Source: Bacillus sp. AFS006103
GTDB taxonomy: Bacteria > Bacillota > Bacilli > Bacillales > Cytobacillaceae
Length of the DNA stretch: 43,133 bases
NCBI GenBank assembly: GCA_002559145.1
Contig: NTXX01000085.1
Span: 1 to 43,133, forward strand
Reading direction: 5' to 3'
The position numbers and the translations under genes are program-made. A model generated the notes under the pieces. The model saw only the letters and a list, made by a program, of their open reading frames with translations, made no database searches and was not told the origin of the DNA. The stretch's first letter is position 1. Each line of letters starts with the position of its first letter. Positions 1 through 8,270 of the stretch are shown here, one piece after another.

Positions 1-98
1 CATTAGGGAATTCCTCACCGTACCAAACGAAGTGCGGTAGGGATCTTGGTTTAAAATAATCTCAAAATTTAGTGTCCACTTTCTTGACAGAAGACCAA
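1..98 (+). other. Possible decayed insertion-sequence right end
   Basis: Frame 3 reads from the window edge to a TAA at 57-59 and ends LGNSSPYQTKCG..., which loosely resembles the C-terminal tail of integrase-core (IS3/IS481-type) transposases. It is followed at 73-88 by TGTCCACTTTCTTGACA; read inward this begins TG, as IS3-family termini do. The partner end and the catalytic domain lie outside the window. This is a weak call; it may be ordinary intergenic DNA. Confidence 0.25.
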
Positions 99-138
99 AA
101 CTTCCCTTATTTATAAGGAAATATGGGTATTTCCCAAT

Positions 139-163
139 TTAGCCGGATTTTCTCCGTTTATTT
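139..163. repeat. Solo copy of CCGGAnnnTnTCCG-TTAT repeat
   Basis: AGCCGGATTTTCTCCGTTTAT resembles the core TAACCGGAAAATTTCCGCTTAT of the degenerate array near 30.2-30.4 kb. The inner CGGA/TCCG arms are self-complementary. The rest of 99-330 shows no gene. Confidence 0.45.
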
Positions 164-330
164 TTCAAACACATTGATATCAACATTCAGTTAGAGCAGA
201 GCCTAACCAATATTTTCTGTATATCAATCTGTAAGTAAAAATGTAGTGAATTTTGGCCGAGGTACACTGGCTATTGTACCTCCCATTTAAATTCTCCCTA
301 AATATTTATTGAAATCCCTATATATCAACA

Positions 331-372
331 AAAAAAGACCTCCAAATTACCATACAATTTGAAGGTCTTTTT
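331..372 (-). terminator. Bidirectional intrinsic terminator
   Basis: AAAGACCTCCAAATT and AATTTGAAGGTCTTT form a long stem with one mismatch around a seven-base loop. A-runs on the left and T-runs on the right allow termination on both strands. It lies downstream of the minus-strand His/Trp-rich gene. Confidence 0.8.
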
Positions 373-451
373 GCATTACATTTTTAATGTTTGTGATAGT
401 TAACGGAACCCCTTGGAATAATTCACCTCGCCATTGTGATCCCAGATAAGA

Positions 452-712
452 TTAGTCCTGTCTATGTGGATACATTTGCTGCCATTGCTGATGTGAACCA
501 TGTGGATGTTGGTGTTGCCACTGTTGCCAAGGTACCCAAGGAAATTGTTGTTGCCACTGATGGTGAGAACCATGTGGATAGTGCTGATGCCACTGCTGCC
601 AAGGCATATAAGGATGCTGTTGGTGCCATTGTTGCCAGTTACCATGAGGATTGTGCTGGTGCCACTGTTCCCAAGGCATAAAAGAGGGCTGTTGACCATG
701 TCCATGAGTCAT
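452..712 (-). CDS. His/Trp/Gln-rich three-repeat small protein
   Basis: This 86-residue protein has an 11-residue leader (MTHGHGQQPSF) followed by three consecutive 24-residue repeats (about 12-35, 36-59 and 60-83) of the form PWQQWHQHxPHGSxxQWQQ, then RQD. It holds 11 Trp and about 17 His, with no Cys or Lys. There is no signal peptide or membrane segment. AGGTGAAATGA sits just upstream of the ATG, which decides this frame; the two overlapping open frames are by-products of the repeat. His-rich low-complexity proteins in Bacillaceae are often spore-coat components (YppG and similar), so a coat or metal-binding role is plausible. That is inference and I recognise no specific family. Confidence 0.65.
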   Translation of the reverse strand: MTHGHGQQPSFMPWEQWHQHNPHGNWQQWHQQHPYMPWQQWHQHYPHGSHHQWQQQFPWVPWQQWQHQHPHGSHQQWQQMYPHRQD

Positions 713-805
713 TCATTTCACCTACTTTATAATTAATTCTATATAGCTTATGCATAAGATGTTTTGAGGGACATATTTCAACAGTATTTATGCTGGAATT
801 AAGCA

Positions 806-830
806 TAAAAAAATCCCTTAAATAAGGGAT
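806..830 (-). terminator. Intrinsic terminator of the 840-1058 gene
   Basis: ATCCCTTA-AA-TAAGGGAT followed on the minus strand by a run of seven T. It lies directly after the stop codon of the minus-strand gene. Confidence 0.7.
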
Positions 831-839
831 AAGCAATTT

Positions 840-1058
840 CTACCGCTTTTTCTTTTTTGAATTATCGACAACAAACTTACTTTTAGTAACGACCTCTATG
901 GTAACAAGCACATGAACATTTAGTTCATCAACTTTCTTAACACTTGTTACCTTCGCTTTACGGCCTTTAATTTTTAACTCCTCACCTTCGGTTGGCAGTT
1001 TATTTAATAGTTGAGTTAATAAAACGTTATTTTTTTCAATAAAATGAACAGCAAACAT
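840..1058 (-). CDS. Small conserved-looking hypothetical protein (72 aa)
   Basis: A 72-residue cytosolic protein beginning MFAVHFIEKNN and ending in a basic KKKKR tail. AGGTGAGACCAAA precedes the ATG at a good distance, and a terminator follows, so it is a complete monocistronic unit. The middle (residues 20-60) alternates charged and aliphatic residues, as in a small beta-rich fold. I do not recognise the family. No Cys, membrane segment or signal is present. Confidence 0.7.
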   Translation of the reverse strand: MFAVHFIEKNNVLLTQLLNKLPTEGEELKIKGRKAKVTSVKKVDELNVHVLVTIEVVTKSKFVVDNSKKKKR

Positions 1059-1283
1059 TTTGGTCTCACCTATTTCTTAGGGGATGTGATACATAAAAAA
1101 TGCTCATATAAAATATATGAGGTAGATTTAGACCAAATGACTAATAAAAAAATTTTTGAAAAAGAATATTACCTTAAATCCAAAGGAAATTATATAAGAA
1201 CGTCTCTAAGGTGTTTACAATTAATATATAATTATGGTGAAAATAGGTATAGTTAGGACATAAATGCGCTCGGGGGCTATATA

Positions 1284-2105
1284 GTGACTTTATACAAAGT
1301 AGATTTAGTACGAAAAATAGAGAATATAAAAATAAAAGGTACAATGGAATACATAATTAATCGAAACAAAATGTCAACATCTTATAATGGGGATTATTTC
1401 TCATTAAATGCAAAGGGCACAATGTTTCAAATGGATAATTATTGTTTTGGGGTAGGCTTTGGCTTAACTGGCGATGTTTTATTAAGTGATATCAAAAGTG
1501 TAGAAAACTATATTCGAAAAAAGGGAAATTGTGCAACTATCCATTTTGAAGTAACCCCATATGCTGATCAAACCTTACTAAAAATACTTCAGGCTAAAGG
1601 TTACACCCTAGATCATTTTCTAACGGTTTGGATACTTAAATTAGAGGATTGGAATCCCAGTAAGGGCAAATGGAAAAATGAAGATGTTTCCATTGTAAAA
1701 GTGAGTGCAGAAGAATCATCTGAATGGGCCCGGACGGTTGCATTGGGTTTTTCAGAAGATCAGAAAACAACAGAGGATTCAATCGAATCAGTTAGAGGAT
1801 TTTTTAATTTATCTAATTCAGCTGCTTTTTTAGTAAAAGAAAAGGAAGAAAGTGTGGCAGGTGGATTTATAGTGATATCGGACCAGCTTGGTGAAATGTT
1901 TTTAACTAGTACGATTCAAACACATAGAGGGAGAGGCTATCAGAACCTGCTCATTGAAGAAAGAATAAATTATGCAAAGTCTAGGGGTTGTACCTATCTG
2001 ACTGTGACAACTAAACCGAATAACACATCGGCCAGGAATATGGAAAGAAGCAGTTTTAAATTAGCTTATAATAAAGTAATAATGAAGGGCCCGCAAATCG
2101 AATAG
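1284..2105 (+). CDS. GNAT-family N-acetyltransferase
   Basis: A 273-residue two-part protein. Residues 1-130 form an extension without clear motifs. Residues about 135-270 carry a GNAT fold: the acetyl-CoA pyrophosphate-binding signature RGRGYQNLLIEE (R-x-x-G-x-G/A-like) on helix 3, and a C-terminal TTKPNNTSARNMERSSF segment typical of GNAT motif B. The start is a GTG with GGGGG about eight bases upstream; an ATG at codon 21 is possible. The acceptor substrate cannot be read from sequence. A terminator follows at once, so it is probably monocistronic. Confidence 0.8.
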   Translation: MTLYKVDLVRKIENIKIKGTMEYIINRNKMSTSYNGDYFSLNAKGTMFQMDNYCFGVGFGLTGDVLLSDIKSVENYIRKKGNCATIHFEVTPYADQTLLKILQAKGYTLDHFLTVWILKLEDWNPSKGKWKNEDVSIVKVSAEESSEWARTVALGFSEDQKTTEDSIESVRGFFNLSNSAAFLVKEKEESVAGGFIVISDQLGEMFLTSTIQTHRGRGYQNLLIEERINYAKSRGCTYLTVTTKPNNTSARNMERSSFKLAYNKVIMKGPQIE

Positions 2106-2113
2106 TTGTATGG

Positions 2114-2146
2114 AAAGCCGCCATCATGGGTGGCTTTACTTTCTTT
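2114..2146 (+). terminator. Intrinsic terminator after the GNAT gene
   Basis: AAAGCCGCC-atcatg-GGTGGCTTT with one wobble pair, followed by the T-rich ACTTTCTTT. Confidence 0.65.
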
Positions 2147-2205
2147 GTGAGAAGGAAAAAGAAAAGTAAAATAGGAGGGGAGTTATTGAAGCTAATTCTT
2201 CTATC

Positions 2206-2427
2206 TTACTTAACTAATATTCTTTCATTAATTATCTGTACAAAACGAACTAGATATGAATTGATGATATAATTCCCTTGGTTATTTTTTACAATAAAGT
2301 ATCTGTTATGTTCCATCATTTCAACTACTTCTTGTTCAACATCTTCTTTCTTTACATCTAAATCTTTTATCACTTTTTCGGTTATTATATCGTTATCAAA
2401 CGTATAGCAAATAGTAAATTCCTTCAA
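2206..2427 (-). CDS. Hypothetical acidic small protein (73 aa)
   Basis: A 73-residue protein starting at TTG, with AAAGGA about ten bases upstream. Residues 20-45 are highly acidic and helix-like (DVKKEDVEQEVVEMM); the C-terminus (IINSYLVRFVQIINE) is hydrophobic but too polar for a membrane span. It lies 25 bp downstream of the 2453-2770 gene on the same strand, so the two are probably co-transcribed. I do not recognise a family. Confidence 0.6.
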   Translation of the reverse strand: MKEFTICYTFDNDIITEKVIKDLDVKKEDVEQEVVEMMEHNRYFIVKNNQGNYIINSYLVRFVQIINERILVK

Positions 2428-2452
2428 AACTTTTTTTCCTTTCTGTTAAAAA

Positions 2453-2770
2453 TTATTTCTTTTCAACTTTCACTAGGCCTTTACCTAAATTATCTTTTTC
2501 AAAATAGCAGATGACCACATCATGAACCCGGATTTTGTCACCTGAAAGGATGTTCTTTGATGAAAAAATAATATCCGTCCCGTCCTCATTTTTTCCATAA
2601 TATTGATTTCCTTTTATTTTGCTAATCTTGTATTCTACCATTGTGTAATTAGTGGAACCATTACTTTTAGTTATCGTATGGTTAACAGGAGCGGAAGCAT
2701 GATCTTTAACTAATACTAATGCAATTAAAATTGAAGAGAGCACCAAAAGGATGATTACTCGTTTGAACAT
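2453..2770 (-). CDS. Hypothetical membrane-anchored/secreted small protein
   Basis: A 105-residue protein with an N-terminal hydrophobic segment (residues 4-21, VIILLVLSSILIALVLV) after MFKR. This is an uncleaved anchor or signal peptide without a lipobox Cys. The rest is a polar extracytoplasmic domain rich in beta-prone residues, resembling small OB-like or DUF3221-like domains only in general character. AGGAGGTTGTGAAAA precedes the ATG. It is probably the first gene of a two-gene unit with 2206-2427. Function is unknown. Confidence 0.6.
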   Translation of the reverse strand: MFKRVIILLVLSSILIALVLVKDHASAPVNHTITKSNGSTNYTMVEYKISKIKGNQYYGKNEDGTDIIFSSKNILSGDKIRVHDVVICYFEKDNLGKGLVKVEKK

Positions 2771-2858
2771 TTTTCACAACCTCCTTCTATGTATTTTACG
2801 AGATGCTTGAGGAAAGTAAATCCATCTATCTTCCTTAAGGCTTTGTACCTATATCGAA

Positions 2859-2886
2859 TTTCAAGCATTATAAAAAATGGTATAAT
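2859..2886 (+). promoter_or_regulatory. Candidate sigma-A promoter for maa
   Basis: TATAAT at 2881-2886 with a weak -35-like TTTCAA at 2859-2864 (16-bp spacer), about 45 bp upstream of the maltose acetyltransferase start. Confidence 0.5.
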
Positions 2887-2932
2887 ATTTTTTAAAAATA
2901 TTTATTTTACATTAATAAGGAGATTCTGATAA

Positions 2933-3493
2933 ATGAAAACTGAAAAAGAGAAAATGGTAAATGGCGAACTTTATAATGCTGCAGACCCAGTATTGGTAAA
3001 AGAAAGATTGAACGCGCAGGGGTTAACCAGGTTATTCAATCAAACACTTGAAACCGATGTAAACAAAAGGACCGAACTTTTAAAAGACCTGTTTGGGACA
3101 ACTGGAAAAAGTCTCTACATAGAACCAACATTTCGATGTGATTACGGGTATAACATCCATCTTGGTGAAAATTTCTATGCGAATTATGATTGTGTGTTTT
3201 TGGATGTTTGCGAAATACGCATCGGTGATAACTGTTTTATTGCACCTGGAGTACATATCTATACTGCAACACATCCCTTAAATCCAACGGAAAGAGTATC
3301 AGGTGCGGAATATGGAATCTCGGTAAATATCGGTCATAATGTCTGGCTTGGCGGGCGAGCAGTGATTAACCCCGGTGTTAATATCGGGAACAATGTCGTT
3401 GTCGCTTCTGGGGCTGTCGTAACAAAAGATATACCAGATAATGTAGTCGTGGGTGGAAATCCTGCGAAAGTTATTAAGCATATTGAAGTTTAG
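2933..3493 (+). CDS. maa: Maltose O-acetyltransferase (left-handed beta-helix)
   Basis: A 186-residue hexapeptide-repeat acyltransferase. The N-terminal MKTEKEKMVNGELYNAADP segment is the maltose-acetyltransferase (Mac) domain. The rest forms hexapeptide turns (IGDNCFIAPGVHI, IGHNVWLGGRAVINPGVNIG, VVASGAVVTKDIP) ending in the usual GNPAKVIKHI. The catalytic His lies in YTATHPLNP. Family members transfer acetyl from acetyl-CoA to the C6 hydroxyl of glucose or maltose in the cytosol. The length is typical. AAGGAG lies ten bases before the ATG, and a strong terminator follows. Confidence 0.9.
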   Translation: MKTEKEKMVNGELYNAADPVLVKERLNAQGLTRLFNQTLETDVNKRTELLKDLFGTTGKSLYIEPTFRCDYGYNIHLGENFYANYDCVFLDVCEIRIGDNCFIAPGVHIYTATHPLNPTERVSGAEYGISVNIGHNVWLGGRAVINPGVNIGNNVVVASGAVVTKDIPDNVVVGGNPAKVIKHIEV

Positions 3494-3511
3494 TAAATGA
3501 CTACATCGTTT

Positions 3512-3543
3512 TGTCCATCGGAACGTGACCGATGGACATTTTA
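3512..3543 (+). terminator. Intrinsic terminator after maa
   Basis: A perfect ten-base stem TGTCCATCGG / CCGATGGACA around a seven-base loop, followed by TTTTA. Confidence 0.85.
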
Positions 3544-3594
3544 CCCTGCTCCTAAAGAGTTTGGACCTCGTTTATAAAGAGAAGTCTTCCTTAT

Positions 3595-4332
3595 CTACAT
3601 ATACTTCAAATGTTGGTCCCCATAAAAAATCTTTAAAATATAATCAGCGTCAGGGACATTCTGACTTTTAAAACCTAACAAGAACTCTTTATTGTCATAG
3701 GGCACTTCTTTAAAAGAAACAGAAATATCTCCTTGTTCACCGATCATCACAACTACGTAGGGTGCCAATGGCAGATAATTGCAACCTAAAGAACTCGGGT
3801 TGAGATAGAGTCGCTCCTTAGACTTAAAGTGGTGAATTACATGATGGTGGCCAAAACAAATGATGTCAGCAGCGGATGCTCGGTAATGCTCATCAAGCTT
3901 CTTATCAGATGGTTCTTTATCTAGTGGGATAAAATCATTTTGTTCACTTAGATGGTAATGAACAAAATACAGCTTTTTACTATTGTATACCGATTCTAAA
4001 GTGACAGGAATCTCTTTCAGGAAGGGAATAAATTTCTGGTCAAGATGGGATGCAATCCATTGATGATGTATCTTTTCACTACCCCTGCTATAAGGCTCTC
4101 TACCCGCAATAATATCCAAAATAGCTTCATCGTGGTTTCCCATCACAAAGGAAATATCAGCACGTGAACTTAGTAACTGAAGAACCTCGTTCGTTTCATA
4201 GCCAATCCCGACCAAATCCCCTAAACAATAGGTATGCTTTATTTCTTGATCCTTATCAATATCGTCTAAAACAGCCTTTAAGGCAGAGTAATTACCATGA
4301 ATATCAGTTATGATTGCTATTTTCTCGCTCAT
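3595..4332 (-). CDS. Calcineurin-like metallophosphoesterase
   Basis: A 245-residue protein with the full calcineurin-type dimetal motif set in order: DIHGN (residue 9 onward), GDLVGIG, GNHDE, a VHYH block and GHHHV near residue 160. The architecture matches YfcE/MJ0936-like and DUF2437-type phosphodiesterases (metallophos_2). Members hydrolyse phosphodiesters or phosphomonoesters using Mn2+ or similar ions; the natural substrate cannot be inferred. GGAG sits seven bases before the ATG. The gene is convergent with maa. The 277 bp upstream (4333-4609) holds no gene I can support. Confidence 0.85.
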   Translation of the reverse strand: MSEKIAIITDIHGNYSALKAVLDDIDKDQEIKHTYCLGDLVGIGYETNEVLQLLSSRADISFVMGNHDEAILDIIAGREPYSRGSEKIHHQWIASHLDQKFIPFLKEIPVTLESVYNSKKLYFVHYHLSEQNDFIPLDKEPSDKKLDEHYRASAADIICFGHHHVIHHFKSKERLYLNPSSLGCNYLPLAPYVVVMIGEQGDISVSFKEVPYDNKEFLLGFKSQNVPDADYILKIFYGDQHLKYM

Positions 4333-4609
4333 TTTAAATCTCCGTTTTTCTCATAGTTTAACTACTTGCAATCAATTACATACAAATATTTGAAATATCG
4401 AACCTATGGAGTCTTCGCTGTCCTTCTCACCCTTTTATCTAAATCATTTCAATTTCAGTTATGCAAGTGAACACGATTCTTAGTATTTTTATTTGATTTT
4501 TTTAACATACGGTGGAAATTTTATCTAAAATAGAGCTTTCGAGTGAACTAATTTTGGAAAGAATTACACATAATATAAGGGAAAGTATATCTGAAAAGGA
4601 GAGTAATAT

Positions 4610-5122
4610 ATGAAAGGACCATTTATATTAGGACTTGGTATTACCTTCTTATTATTAGTTCCACTTGGCATTTATTCAAATAACTTTCCATTCTGCGCAA
4701 TTGGGCTAACTGGTGCTGGTTTATCATTTATATTGTTGAGTTTAAAAGTAAAAAACGACTGGAAGGGATTCAACAGAATACAAGAATTACCATATATCGG
4801 TTCATCCGTCACATGGTTATCTCGCTTGGGTATTTTAGGGCTTGGAGCTCTGGCATTATTTAGTGCCTCAAGCTTTTGGGCAGACTCACCTGCTTACATA
4901 AAAAAAAATTACACAATATTAGAAGGGATTCCTTCAAAAATTGTTTATGAGCAGCCTGCAAAAGGTGAAATTGGAGGGCCGGTAACCATCATAATCAACA
5001 ATAAACGCCTGAGCATTGCACCCAATCCACACTACCCCATCGATAAGAATATGGTTGGGAGAAGATTCTTAATTAACTATTTGCCAAACACCAAATGGGT
5101 AATGGATTACAAAATCGAATAA
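4610..5122 (+). CDS. Hypothetical membrane protein, three TM segments
   Basis: A 170-residue protein with hydrophobic spans at about residues 5-22, 27-45 and 70-90, followed by an 80-residue polar C-terminal domain. The C-terminal half (YTILEGIPSKIVYEQP...) resembles the DUF3592-like small domain found after two TM helices, but I cannot confirm membership. AAAAGGAGAG precedes the ATG by eight bases. It is monocistronic, with a convergent terminator shared with the MFS gene. Confidence 0.65.
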   Translation: MKGPFILGLGITFLLLVPLGIYSNNFPFCAIGLTGAGLSFILLSLKVKNDWKGFNRIQELPYIGSSVTWLSRLGILGLGALALFSASSFWADSPAYIKKNYTILEGIPSKIVYEQPAKGEIGGPVTIIINNKRLSIAPNPHYPIDKNMVGRRFLINYLPNTKWVMDYKIE

Positions 5123-5128
5123 AAACAT

Positions 5129-5168
5129 AAAAAACTAGGAGTCTCAAACCGGAGTCTCCTAGTTTTTA
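5129..5168. terminator. Bidirectional terminator between convergent genes
   Basis: AAAACTAGGAGTCTC and GAGTCTCCTAGTTTT pair with a single mismatch around a short loop. A/T tails on both sides serve the + gene ending at 5122 and the - gene ending at 5171. Confidence 0.85.
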
Positions 5169-5170
5169 TC

Positions 5171-6433
5171 TTAAATTGCCTGTTCTTGCACTGCTTTCTT
5201 ATGTTTCTCGACAATAATCGTCCCGCCTAATAACCCGAGTAAGGAGAAAAGGACCGGAATGATAAAACCATAATGATAGCCAACACTACTTGCTGAGGAA
5301 TGGAAGTGGTCTAACACTTTCCCAAAAATGCTTGGCAAAAGGACGGCACTTAAAAAACCGCCCATGTTCGCAAAGCCGGAAACAACTCCGACTTCTTTAA
5401 TATCAAAGGATTTTCTAACAATGGCAAAGGTTAAGGCACTCGCCCCATTACCATAACCGGTTATAAAGAAAATAACCATGAGCAAATCGATTGGCGGCTT
5501 TCCATTCATTATTAGGATGGAAGCCCAGCTTAAAAACACGATGCTGTGAACAACAAGATACGGACGCTTGATGGAGTCGATACGGCTCGAGATCCAGCTG
5601 GTTAATGGAGCACCGATCATTGCTCCCACAAGGCCGACCATAATAAGCTGACTCGAATCTGATCGAGATAATCCATATACGTGCATCCCATAGGGGACCG
5701 CCCATGAACCAATAAAGCCTACATAGGTACCGACTGTTCCAAAGTGGCAAAAGAAGGCTGCCCAAGCTTGACGGCTGGAAAAAATACGACGCAACATAAC
5801 CACCGTTTTTTCACGAGGCTTTTTTGGCTTCTTCGAGGGTGTTTGGTTCCAAACATAAGATTTAGGTTTTTTTACAAGCACAAAATAAAGGAGGATGCCA
5901 GAAAGAATTAACAAAACTCCTGTTGTAAAAAAGGGAGCTCTCCAGCCTGATACAGTAATCCATGCGGAAAAAGGGACAGTCGCGAGCAAAAATCCTAAAC
6001 TGCCGGCCATCCCGGCAATACCGAGCAATCCGATAAATTCCCTCACTTTAAACCATTGACTTAAGATAAGGACTAAATTTACCCAAATAGCCGCATCACC
6101 AATACCTACTAATAATCTTGCGAAAAGAAATACCACTTCATTCGAGGCTAAACTGTACACTAACGTTCCTACCCCATTAAGAAGTGCCCCGATGACAAGA
6201 AATAAATTAGGACCAAACCGATCCGAAAAAATCCCAATGGGAATCTGTAATCCAGCATAAGCAAAAAATTGAATACTTGTCAGTAATCCAATCGTAGCGG
6301 CTGAAATGTTGAAATCCTTCATCAATTGGTCGGATATTAATCCCGGTGCGGTTCTTTGACTTACAATTAATAAGTAAGTAAACAATACTGACACAAAAAC
6401 GACCCATCGGTACTTGCTTGTTTGTTTTTCCAA
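5171..6433 (-). CDS. MFS transporter (12 TM)
   Basis: A 420-residue major facilitator. It has 12 predicted membrane helices in two six-helix halves, with a charged cytosolic loop around residues 190-215 (KKPKSYVWNQTPSKKPKK). The motif-A-like loop GIFSDRFGPN lies between TM2 and TM3, and a motif-C-like glycine-rich stretch GIAGMAGSLGFLL in TM5. The overall pattern resembles MFS_1 organic-anion and nitrate-type porters, but the substrate is unknown. It starts at TTG with AGGAG nine bases upstream. No regulator is adjacent. It is co-oriented with nothing nearby, so probably monocistronic. Confidence 0.85.
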   Translation of the reverse strand: MEKQTSKYRWVVFVSVLFTYLLIVSQRTAPGLISDQLMKDFNISAATIGLLTSIQFFAYAGLQIPIGIFSDRFGPNLFLVIGALLNGVGTLVYSLASNEVVFLFARLLVGIGDAAIWVNLVLILSQWFKVREFIGLLGIAGMAGSLGFLLATVPFSAWITVSGWRAPFFTTGVLLILSGILLYFVLVKKPKSYVWNQTPSKKPKKPREKTVVMLRRIFSSRQAWAAFFCHFGTVGTYVGFIGSWAVPYGMHVYGLSRSDSSQLIMVGLVGAMIGAPLTSWISSRIDSIKRPYLVVHSIVFLSWASILIMNGKPPIDLLMVIFFITGYGNGASALTFAIVRKSFDIKEVGVVSGFANMGGFLSAVLLPSIFGKVLDHFHSSASSVGYHYGFIIPVLFSLLGLLGGTIIVEKHKKAVQEQAI

Positions 6434-6619
6434 TAATCTCTACTCCTGTTTGATATAATTTTCTTATTATACTATATAAAAATAAATAATGGACTTTAGA
6501 GATACTGGCGAAGGTCAGTCTTACAATTATATTGGGAAATTTTTTTCATTCTTTAGAATAGTAGTTTCGGCTTATAAATAGTATAATAAACTTATAAATT
6601 GTAGTAAGGAGACACCTGT

Positions 6620-7189
6620 ATGAGCATAAAACCAAAAAAGTATAATTTTTTTCAACGATTTGGACGTGCTTTTAAGTTTAATATTACTAAACTTCTTCGG
6701 TCTCCTGGTGGAGCAAGAAAAGTATCATTAGGATTTGCGCTTGGACTAGGATTGGAAATGTTGGTTCTTTCAACTGGTTCACTTATTTATATATTATTTG
6801 TTCCGATTGTCCGATTAGCGAAAGGTTCCTTACCTGCATCGATTATAGGGAATGTCATCGGAAAATTAACCTTACTTCCAGTTATTTTATTACCGTTTGC
6901 TAAAACACTTGGGAAATTGATCTTTCCAATGAAGGTCCATTTAGGGCGCGGGCACAAATCGTCATTTTCTTTTCAAAAGTTAATTCACGGTGATTTTCAT
7001 AGTTTAGTTAGTGTTCTCCATGGAGGGTTCCATACTTTAATAGGAATGACCATTTTCGGGGTGATTCTAGGTACATGCTCTTACTTTATTGTCTACCATT
7101 TTTATGAAAAGGAAAAGGCGAAAAGGCTAAAAAAACGACGCAATAAACATGAGTTGCCTCTCAAATCAGTAAAACAGAACTATATATAA
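6620..7189 (+). CDS. DUF2062-family membrane protein
   Basis: A 189-residue protein with the DUF2062 layout: a basic N-terminus (KPKKYNFFQRFGRAFKF), then SPGGARKVSLGFALGLGLEM leading into hydrophobic segments (about 40-65, 80-98 and 135-160), and a very basic C-terminal tail (KEKAKRLKKRRNKHE). DUF2062 proteins are integral membrane proteins of unknown function. AAGGAG is positioned ten bases before the ATG. A TATAAT at 6582-6587 may be the -10 box. The gene stands alone and ends at a strong terminator. Confidence 0.8.
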   Translation: MSIKPKKYNFFQRFGRAFKFNITKLLRSPGGARKVSLGFALGLGLEMLVLSTGSLIYILFVPIVRLAKGSLPASIIGNVIGKLTLLPVILLPFAKTLGKLIFPMKVHLGRGHKSSFSFQKLIHGDFHSLVSVLHGGFHTLIGMTIFGVILGTCSYFIVYHFYEKEKAKRLKKRRNKHELPLKSVKQNYI

Positions 7190-7244
7190 TTGACCTAGGA
7201 AAGAAAGCGTCATCACTAAGTTTATGTGAGTAGTATTCTTGAAA

Positions 7245-7303
7245 CAAAAAACACCCGTCCACATTCAATTAGCAATGATTGAATCGTGGATGGTGTTTTT
7301 TTT
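7245..7303. terminator. Long bidirectional terminator
   Basis: An interrupted stem AAAACACC..CCAcATTCAAT / ATTGAATcgTGGatGGTGTTTT with flanking A and T runs, between convergent genes. Confidence 0.8.
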
Positions 7304-7307
7304 CAAT

Positions 7308-8126
7308 TTATACCGAACTTTTTCTTAATTGATGTTTAAATTGATACATCATTTGCTCGGAGATGGCGGTATAACCAGCCAAATTAGGATGGACGCCATC
7401 AGGTGAAAGGTTCTGCAGATGATCCCCGTTAATAACCTTGGTCGTTTCGATGACAATCGACCCCGGGATTTTATTAGCAACTTCATAGATATTAAGATTC
7501 CATTTCGGCAGCAATTTATCCGCCAATGAATACATCTGTTCATCGGGTCGTAATGGATTGTACAATTCTAAGAATACAATCGTAGCTTTGGGATTTAGCG
7601 AAGTAATTTTCACCGTAATGTCTGACAAATTGTTCGAGAACGTGGTTTGTAATTGGTCATAACTTTGAAATACTGAACGAATATTTTGTCCGTTTGCCAT
7701 TCGAAGGATGTCATTGCCGCCCACATTAATTGTGACTATGTCGGCATCCTTGATCAATTTATCAAATCGACCATCCTGAACCAGGTTGTTTAGTTCACCA
7801 CTCGTTATCCCGTTGATCCCTTGATTTTGAAATTCTATCCTTTTATCGGTTTGTTCTGCCAATTTACTAGAAAACAAACTGATAAAATTTTCATTTTTCC
7901 CGGCACCTACACCACGTATGATTGAATCGCCGAGCGCCAAATGGTGAAGCGGAGATGTTTTAGTGGTTCGATAATATTTTAGATAAGAGATTTGGTCATC
8001 GCTCTTGCTCACTGCAACCGCGTGTTTTTTCATCTGGTGTATTTGATACTGTGGATAAAAAAACCATACAGAAATACCAAAGCCAATGAGCAATACGAAT
8101 ACGGACAGATATTTAACTAATTTCAT
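7308..8126 (-). CDS. SGNH/GDSL hydrolase, membrane-anchored
   Basis: An extracytoplasmic esterase or lipase-like protein of about 272 residues. Residues 5-25 form an uncleaved signal or anchor (YLSVFVLLIGFGISVWFF). The SGNH blocks are present: GDSI (nucleophile Ser), the Gly/Asn blocks NVGGND, and DGVHPN with catalytic Asp and His near the C-terminus. Bacillus YpmR-like proteins have this layout. The longer GTG start at 8135 is rejected because GTG lies inside the ribosome binding site; AAGGAG followed eight bases later by ATG at 8126 is better. That ribosome binding site is inside a perfect 15-bp inverted repeat. Confidence 0.85.
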   Translation of the reverse strand: MKLVKYLSVFVLLIGFGISVWFFYPQYQIHQMKKHAVAVSKSDDQISYLKYYRTTKTSPLHHLALGDSIIRGVGAGKNENFISLFSSKLAEQTDKRIEFQNQGINGITSGELNNLVQDGRFDKLIKDADIVTINVGGNDILRMANGQNIRSVFQSYDQLQTTFSNNLSDITVKITSLNPKATIVFLELYNPLRPDEQMYSLADKLLPKWNLNIYEVANKIPGSIVIETTKVINGDHLQNLSPDGVHPNLAGYTAISEQMMYQFKHQLRKSSV

Positions 8127-8132
8127 ATTATC

Positions 8133-8175
8133 CACTCCTTGAATATTCTATTATAACAAAAATATTCAAGGAGTG
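8133..8175. promoter_or_regulatory. Perfect 15-bp inverted repeat over RBS
   Basis: CACTCCTTGAATATT (8133-8147) and AATATTCAAGGAGTG (8161-8175) are exact reverse complements with a 13-bp spacer. On the minus strand the inner arm contains the AAGGAG ribosome binding site of the SGNH hydrolase gene. It could be a DNA operator or an RNA hairpin masking that site. Confidence 0.75.
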
Positions 8176-8231
8176 AAGTAAGTAGGTAGTGATTTCCAGA
8201 CTATTAGAGTGAAGAGAGAAGAGGTCTATAT

Positions 8232-8263
8232 CTAAAAAGGCTGCCGAAAAATTTTTCGGCAGC
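8232..8263 (-). terminator. Intrinsic terminator of the YhcN/YlaJ-type gene
   Basis: GCTGCCGAAAAATTTTTCGGCAGC is a perfect palindrome. On the minus strand it is followed by CTTTTTAGA, just past the stop of the lipoprotein gene. Confidence 0.85.
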
Positions 8264-8270
8264 TGCTTTC

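Noticed and set aside
436..681. Plus-strand open frame over the His/Trp-rich gene
   Set aside because: It is open only because the opposite-strand 72-bp repeat lacks stops in that frame; there is no ribosome binding site, and the minus-strand gene has one.
1044..1256. Plus-strand 70-codon frame overlapping the 72-aa minus-strand gene
   Set aside because: No ribosome binding site, AT-driven composition, and its 5' part overlaps a better-supported gene and its promoter region.
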